Positions 15,455 through 23,903 are shown, numbered from the stretch's first letter. The stretch is 64,000 nt of DNA from Pseudaeromonas sp963677375 (GCA_963677375.2 OY782042.2:62001-126000), one strand, 5' to 3'. The notes: generated from the sequence alone by a model not told the origin. Translations and numbers: made by a program.

Positions 15455-16128
15455 TTGCCATGCTCTGGGGGGTGGCTGGGTTGAGTTTCGCTCATGCGGA
15501 AACCGGCAAAGAGCCCATGCGTAATTGGGACGCCGCGGCGCCCGTCGTGGTGGCGGAGCTGGCTCAAATCGTCAGCGCGAGTGGCAACAAGCTAGATACA
15601 TGGCAAAAGCGCGGAGAATGGCTTCTCGGGGCCATGGGAAAAAAACAGCGGACATCGCTTTCGGCATTAGCGGAGGCCGAGATGTTCTACTTGGCTGAGT
15701 ACCATGAATTGACGCCTAGTGAGCTGGCAAGATCATTGAACGTGGCGCTGCCATCTGGTGTGGCCCAGTGGGCTATACCTATGCACACACTTCGGAACAG
15801 TGAGGCTTTTATACAGCCGTTGCGCGAGTGCGTGGCTGGTGGCGATCCGTTCCAAAGCGCAGTGTGCCATCTGCTACTGATTGACGTAGTCACCGCCCAG
15901 CACCAAACCAGCAATGAGCTCAAGAAGATGGCCTACCCTGAACTCTTGGAGGGCAATCATTACCTCCAGACCATTATTGATCTGGCAACAACAATGACGG
16001 AGGAGGGAGATGATTTCGATAGCAGTTCTGATTTTAACAACGAATCATCCGATCTGCCGTTGAATGTCGCCCTGGCAAAGTCCTCCCTGCTTTCTGCGGG
16101 TCGAGGGTTGGTAAAATTCATGCAATAA
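15433..16128 (+). CDS. exported protein of unknown function
   Basis: 231 aa from the ATG at 15433, with AGGGAG upstream; a TTG six bases earlier is the only alternative. Residues 1-23 are a signal peptide ending AHAE. The mature part is mostly helical, with two cysteines (REC and AVCH) that could form a disulphide. The C terminus has an acidic Ser/Asn stretch. No family is recognised. Its position after dnaB may simply be co-transcription. Confidence 0.65.
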   Translation: MRSAIAMIAMLWGVAGLSFAHAETGKEPMRNWDAAAPVVVAELAQIVSASGNKLDTWQKRGEWLLGAMGKKQRTSLSALAEAEMFYLAEYHELTPSELARSLNVALPSGVAQWAIPMHTLRNSEAFIQPLRECVAGGDPFQSAVCHLLLIDVVTAQHQTSNELKKMAYPELLEGNHYLQTIIDLATTMTEEGDDFDSSSDFNNESSDLPLNVALAKSSLLSAGRGLVKFMQ

Positions 16129-16145
16129 CTCATATACGAAATCAA

Positions 16146-16173
16146 TTGACCGCACAGGATAGTGTGATATGAT
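16146..16173 (+). promoter_or_regulatory. promoter with operator upstream of 97-aa gene (site 6)
   Basis: TTGACC, 16-bp spacer, TATGAT. The reverse-oriented element (complement TATCCTGTGCGGT, 16149-16161) overlaps the -35 box exactly as at the exonuclease promoter. Confidence 0.8.
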
Positions 16174-16206
16174 TATGACCGTGGTGAATGAATTATTGGG
16201 GGCTCC

Positions 16207-16500
16207 ATGCAAGTCTTTCTGTTTTTGTTGGGTTTGTTTGTTGTCCTTTTTCTCTTAGTGAGAAAGGCCATCATGGATTGTGACAATGAAGGTGGCTCGC
16301 CTTCATCCTTTTCGTCCGCCTCGAATCCTCGCCATGATTTTATCTTTACGAACAATATGCCGGGCACTGTTCTCCCATGTGACGACGATTCGTCAGATGC
16401 GAATGAACATTTATGGATAGAGCAGACCCACCCGGATAATGACTACCCGAGCGATAGTCTTAGTCATCAAGCACTCTGGGATGCATCACACCATGATTGA
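16207..16500 (+). CDS. single-pass membrane protein, hypothetical
   Basis: 97 aa: an N-terminal hydrophobic anchor (residues 2-21) followed by an acidic, His/Ser/Asp-rich soluble tail. Preceded by GGGGGCT and by the site 6 promoter. Its stop overlaps the start of the next gene. No family recognised. Confidence 0.6.
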   Translation: MQVFLFLLGLFVVLFLLVRKAIMDCDNEGGSPSSFSSASNPRHDFIFTNNMPGTVLPCDDDSSDANEHLWIEQTHPDNDYPSDSLSHQALWDASHHD

Positions 16501-16915
16501 TAGTGTGATGAACATTGATTGCGAGAATCCAGAACAGCCATATCAGTACAGCGGCGTTTCTCACTCCAAAGGTGTCTGGTCCGCGTTCCACGGTGGGCGG
16601 AGTATTTCTTATAGTGCTACGAAGTACGGCCCCGAGAGCGCAAAAAAGATGGCACATAAAGCGTGGGACCTGCTGGTGGCTGGTGAAGACCCAGATTCAC
16701 TAGACGATACAATGGGACGATACAGCGTGCCATTTGATCTGGCAGCCAAGCTGCTGCAAATAAGCCTCCTGGAGTTAAGGCGCTGGTTGGTTACGGGGGA
16801 GATTAGAGGATTCTCCATCGTGCCGCCCCGGCGTTCAAAGGGAAGGGACTTCATCGCGGGGTATGAGCTTGATGCAGCCAAGGAGAGATTGGTGGGTATC
16901 AAACCGTCTCGGTGA
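16493..16915 (+). CDS. putative DNA-binding protein, AP2-like plus HTH
   Basis: 140 aa from the ATG at 16493, which overlaps the previous stop; the open frame begins earlier inside that gene. Residues about 19-62 (SGVSHSKGVWSAFHGGRSISYSATKYG, then a helix rich in Ala and Lys) have the strand-strand-strand-helix spacing of AP2-type DNA-binding domains found in phage homing nucleases and integrases. Residues 78-112 (FDLAAKLLQISLLELRRWLVTGEI) look like an excisionase-type HTH. Cotranscribed from an operator-bearing promoter, it is a possible regulator. Family assignment is tentative. Confidence 0.45.
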   Translation: MIDSVMNIDCENPEQPYQYSGVSHSKGVWSAFHGGRSISYSATKYGPESAKKMAHKAWDLLVAGEDPDSLDDTMGRYSVPFDLAAKLLQISLLELRRWLVTGEIRGFSIVPPRRSKGRDFIAGYELDAAKERLVGIKPSR

Positions 16916-16931
16916 ACAATTTGGAATTAAA

Positions 16932-16960
16932 TAAAAAGCCCGGCGAGTCCGGGCTTTTTA
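16932..16960. terminator. bidirectional terminator between the 140-aa gene and traC
   Basis: AAAAAGCCCGG, CGAGT loop, CCGGGCTTTTT: T runs on both strands. It ends the plus-strand operon and the long minus-strand transfer operon, which converge here. Confidence 0.92.
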
Positions 16961-19537
16961 TTAGTAAGCTGCGCGGGCCTGTTTTCGATGTGCAACCGCT
17001 TGAGCTATGGCGTCTTGCATGGAGTACCCCTGATCAACAAAAGACTGGACTAGCTTCTTGTCTTGGGGGTCTGTCGAGTGGATCATCATCGACAGGTCAT
17101 CCGCATAGAGACGAATGACTTGATCTATGCCGTTGTACCGCACCAAAATCTCCGAGAATTGCCCCTTAACAGTCTGTACGCTGGTCATCAGGTCGAAAAT
17201 GGTGTCATCTGCACTCAGCAGCTTCTTTTCTTTGAGCCGAACAATGGTGTCGGCCTTTTGCATCAAGCAGAAGACCCAAGGGGAGTTTGCCAGAATGGCT
17301 TGACCGGTGCTCGAGCTGTAGTAGTCCGAAATTTCCTGGGTAATGAAAATTCCCTGGCCTCGGGTCTTCCGGAATCGACGCCAGCCGGCTTCAATGAACT
17401 TGGCAAAGAACTTATTATTGGAGTCAGCGGAATCGCCGCCGATCCATTCCCACCCCTCATCGACCAGGAACATCCGGCGACGGCCGTCCTTCCGAAGGAA
17501 CATGGCATCCTGTGCTTGCTGGATGATAGACATCAACACAACCGTTTGCAGATCGGGCTTGTTCTTCAAGTCGCCGAGCTCACATACCACTAACCGCGAA
17601 TCGAAGGAGACTGGCGGCAGGCCTGCGTTGCGGTCGAACATTCGGCCATACGGCCCCTTCGTTGTGTAGTTGCCAATCTGAACGCCCATGTCGCGCACAC
17701 GCTCGTCATCGCTCTCGCTACAAATCTCAGCAAAGCGGGTAATCGTGGCTTCGGCTGGGGAAGTGACACACATGCTCTGAACAATCGAATCCACGCAGGC
17801 GGCTTGATATTCAGTCAAGGCGCCAGAGGGGGAGATCATGATTTTCAGCAATGAGCCAACCATCACCAGTACGTCTGTCTTGTCGTTCTCGGTCATGTCC
17901 GGATCGCTTAAGACGCGCTCTACGTTGGCAAACGGGTCCAGAGAGCAAGTGGCGTTACCGAAGGTGATGTATTGAGATGATGCAAACTGGCTACTGAGGC
18001 CCTTGTAGGAGTCGCCAGCATCTATGACGAAAGCCTGCCCTCCATCCTCTATGGCTTGCCGGATGCCAGTGGTTAAAACCTGCTTAATCAAGTTACCACC
18101 GAGCACCGATTTACCAGCTCCCGATGTGGCCGCTATGGCAATATTGAAAGATGCGTCTGTTTGGAACGTGTCAATCGAGACAAGTTGTCCCTCGCGGCTT
18201 AACCCGCAAAAAACAGGGTCTGTACTGTTGCCTTTCCATGGGCCAAATACCGGAGCGAGATACAGAAGGGCCTTGGTGGTGTAGATCTCGGCTCGGTTGA
18301 GAAACGATGAGATCTGAGGATCAAAGCTATGACACAGAGGGAGAGTCTCAATCAATAAAGGGAGGGCTGCGACCGAGTCGCTGGCGTAGCCATAGCCCCT
18401 TGCTTTAAGGAAGCTGATCACATCTTCCATTCTGGAGTTAGTTTCGTCGTCATTGTCCATAAAGAGGTTGAATTGCAACCAGGCGTTCACCAGTCTCTGG
18501 TTGTCTTGATCCAGCTCATGCTCAATCCGCTTCATGTCTTCAAACTGGTAACGCAGTCGGCTAGATAGCTTTGCCACCCCCGACATTTCCTGCCGGGTGA
18601 CAACGGAAGTCTTGGTGTTGAACTTTCGTCGGGCAGATTTTTCGCCGGGGTAGTGGATGTTCAGCGTCAACATGAAATCCTCATGGATCGCATCGCCGCA
18701 CTTATTCCAGTCTGAATAGAGGTGATACATATCGCCGAAGCGGAGGTATTCTGGTCGCCGATAACAGTTCAACACCCGGACGACACGGTTTTCATCCGGA
18801 TGGGAGGGGTTGCCGTTGAGGACAACGCCTTCCTTGTCAATCGTTATGTGCCGACCTGGCTCCAACACTTGTGAACGCAAGGGTACAGAAGGTTTAACTT
18901 GGGTGCGGCCCTCGGCCCACTGCGTTTTTTCACCTGGGTTAAGCAGTATTTGCATCCGCCGGAGCCAGGCGTCCTCGTCTGCTATCACTGGCGCCATGCC
19001 GGCCATGCTGAGGTTAGATAACACCTCATTGCGCAGCTTGATAGCATTAGCCATTTCATCCGGAGTTGGCCGCTGCTGCTTGATCGGGATTGATACAGAT
19101 GCCCACACTTCAAACGTGCGGGCTTTCAGGCGGCTAAACTCGGGGCGGGGACCATCGGTGATGCATTGGTTCAGGAAGCCAACTTGAATATCCGTGAGTA
19201 CATTCTCGAACGAATTATCTGCCGAGCTCATCCGGTTGTATCGAATCTCGCTGAAATTGCGCTTAATGTGGAGCAGGTCGCGGTGAGCAACCAAGGAGAG
19301 CGCCAACGAGGCGTTTGCGGGAAACCGGCTGGTAAACAGAGAACTCAGATTCCCACGCAGGTTTGCAGTGATTCCTGGCAATGGTTGGCAAATCAAGAAA
19401 AAACCCAAAGAAGACGGCTCCATTAAGAACATTTTTTCTTCGGGGAAATAGTCCAATACCGGAATCACATCACCGGCTGGTTTTTTCTTCGTCAGTTTTT
19501 TCAACGTGCTGCGGTACGAGTCCCAAATCGGTTGCAT
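16961..19537 (-). CDS. traC: type IV secretion ATPase TraC
   Basis: 858 aa, full length for F/SXT-type TraC. Walker A ATSGAGKS at 470-477 and Walker B MFLVDE at 689-694. The N-terminal region belongs to the TraC/VirB4 family and positions the protein at the inner membrane, where it powers pilus assembly. The start follows AAGGAG, and it lies 9 bp after traV. Last gene of the minus-strand transfer operon that begins with traE. Confidence 0.95.
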   Translation of the reverse strand: MQPIWDSYRSTLKKLTKKKPAGDVIPVLDYFPEEKMFLMEPSSLGFFLICQPLPGITANLRGNLSSLFTSRFPANASLALSLVAHRDLLHIKRNFSEIRYNRMSSADNSFENVLTDIQVGFLNQCITDGPRPEFSRLKARTFEVWASVSIPIKQQRPTPDEMANAIKLRNEVLSNLSMAGMAPVIADEDAWLRRMQILLNPGEKTQWAEGRTQVKPSVPLRSQVLEPGRHITIDKEGVVLNGNPSHPDENRVVRVLNCYRRPEYLRFGDMYHLYSDWNKCGDAIHEDFMLTLNIHYPGEKSARRKFNTKTSVVTRQEMSGVAKLSSRLRYQFEDMKRIEHELDQDNQRLVNAWLQFNLFMDNDDETNSRMEDVISFLKARGYGYASDSVAALPLLIETLPLCHSFDPQISSFLNRAEIYTTKALLYLAPVFGPWKGNSTDPVFCGLSREGQLVSIDTFQTDASFNIAIAATSGAGKSVLGGNLIKQVLTTGIRQAIEDGGQAFVIDAGDSYKGLSSQFASSQYITFGNATCSLDPFANVERVLSDPDMTENDKTDVLVMVGSLLKIMISPSGALTEYQAACVDSIVQSMCVTSPAEATITRFAEICSESDDERVRDMGVQIGNYTTKGPYGRMFDRNAGLPPVSFDSRLVVCELGDLKNKPDLQTVVLMSIIQQAQDAMFLRKDGRRRMFLVDEGWEWIGGDSADSNNKFFAKFIEAGWRRFRKTRGQGIFITQEISDYYSSSTGQAILANSPWVFCLMQKADTIVRLKEKKLLSADDTIFDLMTSVQTVKGQFSEILVRYNGIDQVIRLYADDLSMMIHSTDPQDKKLVQSFVDQGYSMQDAIAQAVAHRKQARAAY

Positions 19538-19546
19538 TGTAGCTCC

Positions 19547-20164
19547 TTACTTATACAGCGCCCCAGCGGGTACGTCAGGTTGTCCAGGGATAGGCAGCGT
19601 ATGCTTTACGCCGAGTGGATCCACTGTTCGAGCCTTGGCTTCCTTGGTGGAGAGGTTTTGCTGGGCCTCTTGTGTTACCGCCAAGGGGACGATCCGGGCT
19701 GGTCGGTTATTGGCATCAGCCCCAACAAGCCAGCGACGAGGTTCAATTTCAACGTAGGCATAGCCTGGCATGTTCAATGAGCCCGCCGAGTCTTCATATG
19801 GACTGATCAAGATCCGCAGAACCCGCGGGTCAGCACGGATAGCCAACGGCTCTGGCGCTGAGTAATTCTGACCATAGGGGTTTTCCGTGTTGATGGCGGT
19901 ACCGCTGGGCTTTTTCACCATAGCCCCTAACCCCTGCGTATCAGTAGGGACACTCTCCGGCTTTTTTTCACCGTCTGCACCCTCCTGGGTGCCGTCAAAC
20001 AGACTGTTCTTGCTGTTCGTCATTTCATAGACCTCTCGAGGCCCTTTACACACATACCCGTTCGGCTTGCCCGGGCAGCTGGATTCAGACTGCCCGACCA
20101 ACGAGCAAGCGGTGAGCGGGAGGAGTCCGGCGAGAAGCATGAGTAGTTTCGATGGTTTCATCAT
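19547..20164 (-). CDS. traV: conjugation outer-membrane lipoprotein TraV
   Basis: 205 aa with a lipoprotein signal (LLPLTAC, Cys20) and two further cysteines (SSC and YVC) of the TraV pattern. The C-terminal part (RILISPYEDSAGSLNMPGYAYVEIEPRRWLVG) matches TraV of SXT/IncH systems. TraV anchors the TraB-TraK core channel at the outer membrane. Its first ATG overlaps the stop of a 40-aa ORF (ATGA), and traC follows. Confidence 0.9.
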   Translation of the reverse strand: MMKPSKLLMLLAGLLPLTACSLVGQSESSCPGKPNGYVCKGPREVYEMTNSKNSLFDGTQEGADGEKKPESVPTDTQGLGAMVKKPSGTAINTENPYGQNYSAPEPLAIRADPRVLRILISPYEDSAGSLNMPGYAYVEIEPRRWLVGADANNRPARIVPLAVTQEAQQNLSTKEAKARTVDPLGVKHTLPIPGQPDVPAGALYK

Positions 20165-20283
20165 TGACCTCGGGTAGTTAGATCACGTTTCGTTTCAATC
20201 TGTGCTCGCACCAGCAAGAGGAGGGCGGATGACTTACCGCTCCCGCAGGGCGCAACAATGGAATTAAGGGAGTTTGGTTTCAT
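20161..20283 (-). CDS. 40-aa microprotein with a P-loop motif
   Basis: An ATG on the minus strand (complement of 20281-20283) overlaps the dsbC-like stop, has GGAGG 6 bp upstream, and ends in a TGA that overlaps the traV start. Both junctions are ATGA couplings. The peptide begins MKPNSLNSIVAPCGSGKSS and ends TTRGQ; APCGSGKSS is a Walker A-like sequence. 40 aa is too short for an ATPase fold, so it may be a translational coupler, a remnant of an ATPase, or a small regulator of the machine. The precise fit between two genes argues for real translation. Confidence 0.6.
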   Translation of the reverse strand: MKPNSLNSIVAPCGSGKSSALLLLVRAQIETKRDLTTRGQ

Positions 20284-21140
20284 TTAACACCTCCTTTGGT
20301 TTCGGCAATCTCTTTGGTGCGCCGAGACTTGAGAAAGGCAAGGATGTCTTTGGGAACGCCAGCCTTGGCGAATCCGTCAGCCCGCCAAAATGCTGGGACC
20401 CCTTTTACATCCAGAGTTCTGGTGAGCATCGTGTTCAGCATGAGACGCTGACCCTTGCAATCAGGGTTCTGTGGATACTGCTGATAGGGAGGCCCCTTCA
20501 TTAAGTCCCCGAGCACTTGCCGACCGAGGTTGTAGTTCTTCTCGTAGGCACACCACATGTTGAGGCCTGTCACGATGGACTCTTTCCCTGCGATAGGGGT
20601 GATCATGATCTCGAGGTGAACCTTGTCTTTGATTTTTTCCAGCTCGTTTAATACGCGCTTACATTCCGCGCAGTAGGGGTCAACCATCAGTCGCCCTTGC
20701 AGGGGGAGATTGGGGTTGCCGTATGCAATAGTGGCAATGTCGGCCAGCGACAACGACATATCTGTCAGCGTCATGTAGCGCTCTGCAATTGCGTCGTCTA
20801 CCGTCTCGATGAGCTTCTTCGTGTAGACATTGCGAATCTTCCCTTCGAACTGATAGCGTCCGTTGGTGCTGACAATGTAGGTTTTCTTATCTTTCGCTTC
20901 TACCAGCGAAACTCCATCCAGGGGCAAGGGAAAACTTCGGATGCTGGCTCCATTTACTTCATCGCCCGTTGGTTCCTTGGTTGGATCAATCGGTTGGGAC
21001 TGTTGGCTCACGGGCGAGCCGGCAGCCTTTGCCACGGCGTCCGCCACAGGTAAATCATCGGCGAAGGAAATTTGGCAAATCAACGCTAGGCCAAAGCCGA
21101 TGGCACAGTCCACTGCCGAGAAAGGAGCCTTCTTCATCAT
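20280..21140 (-). CDS. dsbC: DsbC-like thioredoxin-fold protein of the transfer operon (copy 2)
   Basis: 286 aa with a signal peptide (about 1-27, ICQISFA-D). The active site is C157-AE-C160 (VDPYCAECKR) rather than the usual CGYC, followed by a second cysteine pair (MWCAYE and PDCKG) and a cis-Pro-like GVPAFW. In SXT/IncH systems a dsbC-type gene lies beside traV and traC and helps fold TraU, TraN and other disulphide-rich proteins. The start overlaps the stop of the XRE-like gene upstream. Confidence 0.85.
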   Translation of the reverse strand: MMKKAPFSAVDCAIGFGLALICQISFADDLPVADAVAKAAGSPVSQQSQPIDPTKEPTGDEVNGASIRSFPLPLDGVSLVEAKDKKTYIVSTNGRYQFEGKIRNVYTKKLIETVDDAIAERYMTLTDMSLSLADIATIAYGNPNLPLQGRLMVDPYCAECKRVLNELEKIKDKVHLEIMITPIAGKESIVTGLNMWCAYEKNYNLGRQVLGDLMKGPPYQQYPQNPDCKGQRLMLNTMLTRTLDVKGVPAFWRADGFAKAGVPKDILAFLKSRRTKEIAETKGGVK

Positions 21141-22387
21141 TCGTCATCATCCTCATCTTTGCCGCCGGCTGTTGGATCTACGCCGCGAATGTACTCGTTG
21201 ATTAATTCCACATGGCGAACATCGTAAAGAGTGAAGTGCAACGCCTTGCCAACAATGCTGACATCCATGAAATGTGTTTTAGCGCTCCACAGGCACTTCA
21301 TGCGCTTATCGTCACCCCGGATAACCGTGCCAGGGACGCTAGTGGATGACAAAACCAGCTGTGTTGCAGGCGTGGTAATAGACTCCGGATCTATACTGGT
21401 AAGCCGACATAGGGACTTTTCAATCAGATTGATGTCGTGCCGCTTGAGTCGGTAATTTCCACTAAACCCATGGCGCAAGATAAAGTCGTTGGCAGACAGA
21501 GCCACATCCCCATCCGGGGTCCGGATGCCGCCCTCAACCTTGCCAATCAGGCGAGCCAGGCGAAGTTTGAGCAGATCGTCTGATGCGGCGGCTAAGCTCG
21601 TTTCTTCGTTTTCGACATAGGTGCAGGTTTCGTCCAAGAAGCCCTGCAACGCCCGCCGCAGCGGCACGGAGGGGATGCTGAACTCGAGGTCATCACCAGT
21701 ACGCTTGGCAAAGAAAAACCGAGTGGAGACAATGTCTTCGTTGTTGTAGCCGTGCTCTCGATAGTGGTCTAGCAGCAATGTAGCGGCATTGCCGGAAACT
21801 TCCTCGCCCGCATACTCGATTTGACGAGCTACCCGGGCCAAAATGGTTTCTATATTCTTTATGTGGTAAGTCCTGGGTTTACCGTTGATGTTGAATGCAG
21901 GACGCAGGGTAAAAGATTTACCCTCAATGCTCAGGTGGTAACCATTGCGCTCAACGCCTGCACATTCACTGAAAAACTGGTAGCAAGACTTATAGAGGTT
22001 AACGACATCTCGATCTCGATTTGGCGTTCTCATGCGAACAAAACCTGTCTCACTCATGGCATCTCGGAACGCCCAGAAAGGATTCAGAGAAGGAGGGTTA
22101 GCCTGAGAGAATTTACCGGTATTCCACAGAGTATTGAGAATGACCAACTCCACCGCTCGGAAAACCATGGTTGTCGGGGTCTGATCCTGGCGCTCCCATT
22201 TGGAGTAGGTGTTGTTGTTTCGGCAGCCAAGAAGTGACGCCATCCCATCTTGAGACAACTCGCCATTAACCTGAAAATTGGCAAGATACATGCGTGCTGC
22301 CAGCAGGTCGGCCGCAGTGATAGTGCGTGCATCCACGGCCTCGTTGGCGCCGCCTTGAGTGGCCGCCGGATGTGTAAAGTCATTCAT
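21137..22387 (-). CDS. XRE-like HTH protein of unknown role within the transfer operon
   Basis: 416 aa. Residues about 40-85 (NGELSQDGMASLLGCRNNNTYSKWERQDQTPTTMVFRAVELV) form an XRE-type HTH, as in transcription regulators. The remaining 330 residues have no domain I recognise; they include a possible dimerisation or ligand domain and end in an acidic GKDEDDDE tail. It has its own operator-bearing promoter (site 7) and overlaps the dsbC-like gene. A large DNA-binding protein at the head of traV-traC expression is a candidate regulator, perhaps of the plasmid-wide element, or a replication initiator. Which is correct cannot be decided here. Confidence 0.6.
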   Translation of the reverse strand: MNDFTHPAATQGGANEAVDARTITAADLLAARMYLANFQVNGELSQDGMASLLGCRNNNTYSKWERQDQTPTTMVFRAVELVILNTLWNTGKFSQANPPSLNPFWAFRDAMSETGFVRMRTPNRDRDVVNLYKSCYQFFSECAGVERNGYHLSIEGKSFTLRPAFNINGKPRTYHIKNIETILARVARQIEYAGEEVSGNAATLLLDHYREHGYNNEDIVSTRFFFAKRTGDDLEFSIPSVPLRRALQGFLDETCTYVENEETSLAAASDDLLKLRLARLIGKVEGGIRTPDGDVALSANDFILRHGFSGNYRLKRHDINLIEKSLCRLTSIDPESITTPATQLVLSSTSVPGTVIRGDDKRMKCLWSAKTHFMDVSIVGKALHFTLYDVRHVELINEYIRGVDPTAGGKDEDDDE

Positions 22388-22413
22388 ACTACTCCTTGTT
22401 TCATTTTTAATTG

Positions 22414-22442
22414 ATTCTATCCTATACGGAACATTGGAACAA
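22414..22442 (-). promoter_or_regulatory. promoter of the XRE-like gene with operator (site 7)
   Basis: Minus strand: TTGTTC, 17-bp spacer, TAGAAT. TATCCTATACGGA (22418-22430) overlaps the -10 box and spacer. Confidence 0.75.
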
Positions 22443-22481
22443 ATTTAGATTGTCGATGTGTCGTTGTTGGACATCCATAAA

Positions 22482-23303
22482 CTAGGATTGCTGAGGGGCC
22501 GCTCGACCGTTGATTGCCCTGGCTAGAGTGGGAACAACTACATCGGGCGAGAGACCTGGATAGTTCTGGATATAAACGGTCAAGATCATGTGTCCGATCT
22601 GGATTGCCTCCATTACTGGAACTGGCACCGCCTTGATGGGCCGCCCAGACTCGGATACCGAGATAAAAACACTCTTCCCTTGGTGCTTCATGGTGAATGA
22701 CTTGACGGCATTGTTAGCGCCCTTATGGTTCCCAAATTCGCACCCTGGGGACAACCCCAGCATGACAGCAATAACGTCTAGAATTTCGGAACGGGTCAAT
22801 TGCAGTCGTGTCTTTTGATTCCAGTTGTATTTCTTCTCAGCTGGGATCAGCATCTCCGCAGCCTCAATAGCAACTGTCTGATAACCGCTCTTGGTCGTAT
22901 CTGGAGTGAAGTAGATAGCCGCTTTCGTTCCGTGCGCTTTGATGCCAAAAAAACGCGGGTAGAGCCCATTACCCCCCGCTTCATCACTGGACCCTTGCTG
23001 GCCCTGGCCCTGCGGTGCAGGGCGGTATTGCTGGCCCTGGCCGGATTGATGTGGATTGCCATTCTGGCCCTGCGGTGCTGGGCGGTATTGCTGGCCCTGG
23101 CCGGATTGATGTGGATTGCCATTCTGGCCCTGCGGTGCTGGACGGTGTTGCTGGTCGCAATACTCCTGATTAGCAGGGGGCCACTGCTCAGTCGGGCAGC
23201 TATTGCCGTCCTGCATGGATGATGGGGGCTGTTGTGGCGCAACCCAACGCTCCCCCCAGGATGAAGGCTTAGAAGAGTTTTGCTGAGAAACGAATGATGT
23301 CAT
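22482..23303 (-). CDS. Whirly-like single-stranded-DNA-binding protein
   Basis: 273 aa from the ATG with GGGGGT upstream; an upstream in-frame ATG is less likely. Residues 1-110 are Gln/Pro/Gly-rich and include a 20-aa tandem repeat. Residues about 118-265 resemble the plant Whirly fold segment by segment: KAAIYF, a strand, YNWNQKTRLQLTRSEILDVIAVM (compare YDWSRKQVFSLSVTEIGTLV), SPGCEFGNHKG (compare ESCEFFHDP), and two further strands with a final helix. Whirly proteins are tetrameric ssDNA binders involved in DNA repair. The assignment is by remembered sequence pattern, not a search. It has its own operator-bearing promoter and sits inside the tra operon, fitting a role in handling transferred single strands. 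Confidence 0.6.
   Translation of the reverse strand: MTSFVSQQNSSKPSSWGERWVAPQQPPSSMQDGNSCPTEQWPPANQEYCDQQHRPAPQGQNGNPHQSGQGQQYRPAPQGQNGNPHQSGQGQQYRPAPQGQGQQGSSDEAGGNGLYPRFFGIKAHGTKAAIYFTPDTTKSGYQTVAIEAAEMLIPAEKKYNWNQKTRLQLTRSEILDVIAVMLGLSPGCEFGNHKGANNAVKSFTMKHQGKSVFISVSESGRPIKAVPVPVMEAIQIGHMILTVYIQNYPGLSPDVVVPTLARAINGRAAPQQS
23021..23140. repeat. 60-bp tandem repeat in the Whirly-like gene
   Basis: A 60-bp unit is repeated almost exactly (about 23021-23080 and 23081-23140), giving two copies of the 20-aa unit RPAPQGQNGNPHQSGQGQQY. In frame, it forms the flexible linker before the folded domain. Confidence 0.85.
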
Positions 23304-23331
23304 GATTACCCCCTGCATTTATTCATAAGTG

Positions 23332-23359
23332 AATATAACACACCGCAGGGGATAGTAAA
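23332..23359 (-). promoter_or_regulatory. promoter of the Whirly-like gene with operator (site 8)
   Basis: Minus strand: TTTACT, 16-bp spacer, TATATT. The element TATCCCCTGCGGT (complement of 23342-23354) fills the spacer. Confidence 0.75.
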
Positions 23360-23371
23360 GAGCGAAAATGA

Positions 23372-23896
23372 TTAATTGCTGGCGGTTAGCACTTTCAGCG
23401 GGACCCTCCCGTACCGCTCGTCCATTTTTGAATAGTGCGCTAAAAATGAGCGAAGGTAAATGATCCGCTTTGCTGGTGTTTTGGAGTGGTAGTCACCGAC
23501 ACCTTCCCATACGTTCCCATTTCGGTCGTCTATCTTTTTCCGCAAGAACCAAGCACCAATCATGATGTTGATGCATGGCTCGTAAACGATATGACGCCAC
23601 GACAGGAAAGGGAAAGCGCGTTTGATTTCAGGCAGGTTTATCGTATTTATCTGCATAGGGCCGAGATCGAACGATCCATTATCATTTCTGGATATAGTCC
23701 CAATCTTCCCACCTTCCTGCGCTTGCAGAGCCCGCAACACGGTTGAATCAATGTTATAGGTCTGAGAGGCAACACCTATGCATTTGTTCATTACCGTCTC
23801 AGGGACGGGAATGGGGTAAACCGGCTTCGCCAAAGGCGCAGCTGCGGCACTCCCAACCAAACAACAAGCGAACAATGCCCAAATCGCTAGACGCAT
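23372..23896 (-). CDS. periplasmic lytic transglycosylase of the transfer system
   Basis: 174 aa from the ATG (MRLAIWALF), with GAGGT upstream; a GTG two codons earlier is possible. Signal peptide residues 1-20. SLT/VirB1-type domain: catalytic Glu61 (LQAQEGG), FDLGPMQIN, and the C-terminal helix YHSKTPAKRIIYLRSF. It cuts peptidoglycan locally so the secretion apparatus can cross the wall. Between the trbI-like gene and the Whirly-like gene in the transfer operon. Confidence 0.88.
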   Translation of the reverse strand: MRLAIWALFACCLVGSAAAAPLAKPVYPIPVPETVMNKCIGVASQTYNIDSTVLRALQAQEGGKIGTISRNDNGSFDLGPMQINTINLPEIKRAFPFLSWRHIVYEPCINIMIGAWFLRKKIDDRNGNVWEGVGDYHSKTPAKRIIYLRSFLAHYSKMDERYGRVPLKVLTASN

Positions 23897-23903
23897 AATC
23901 ACC

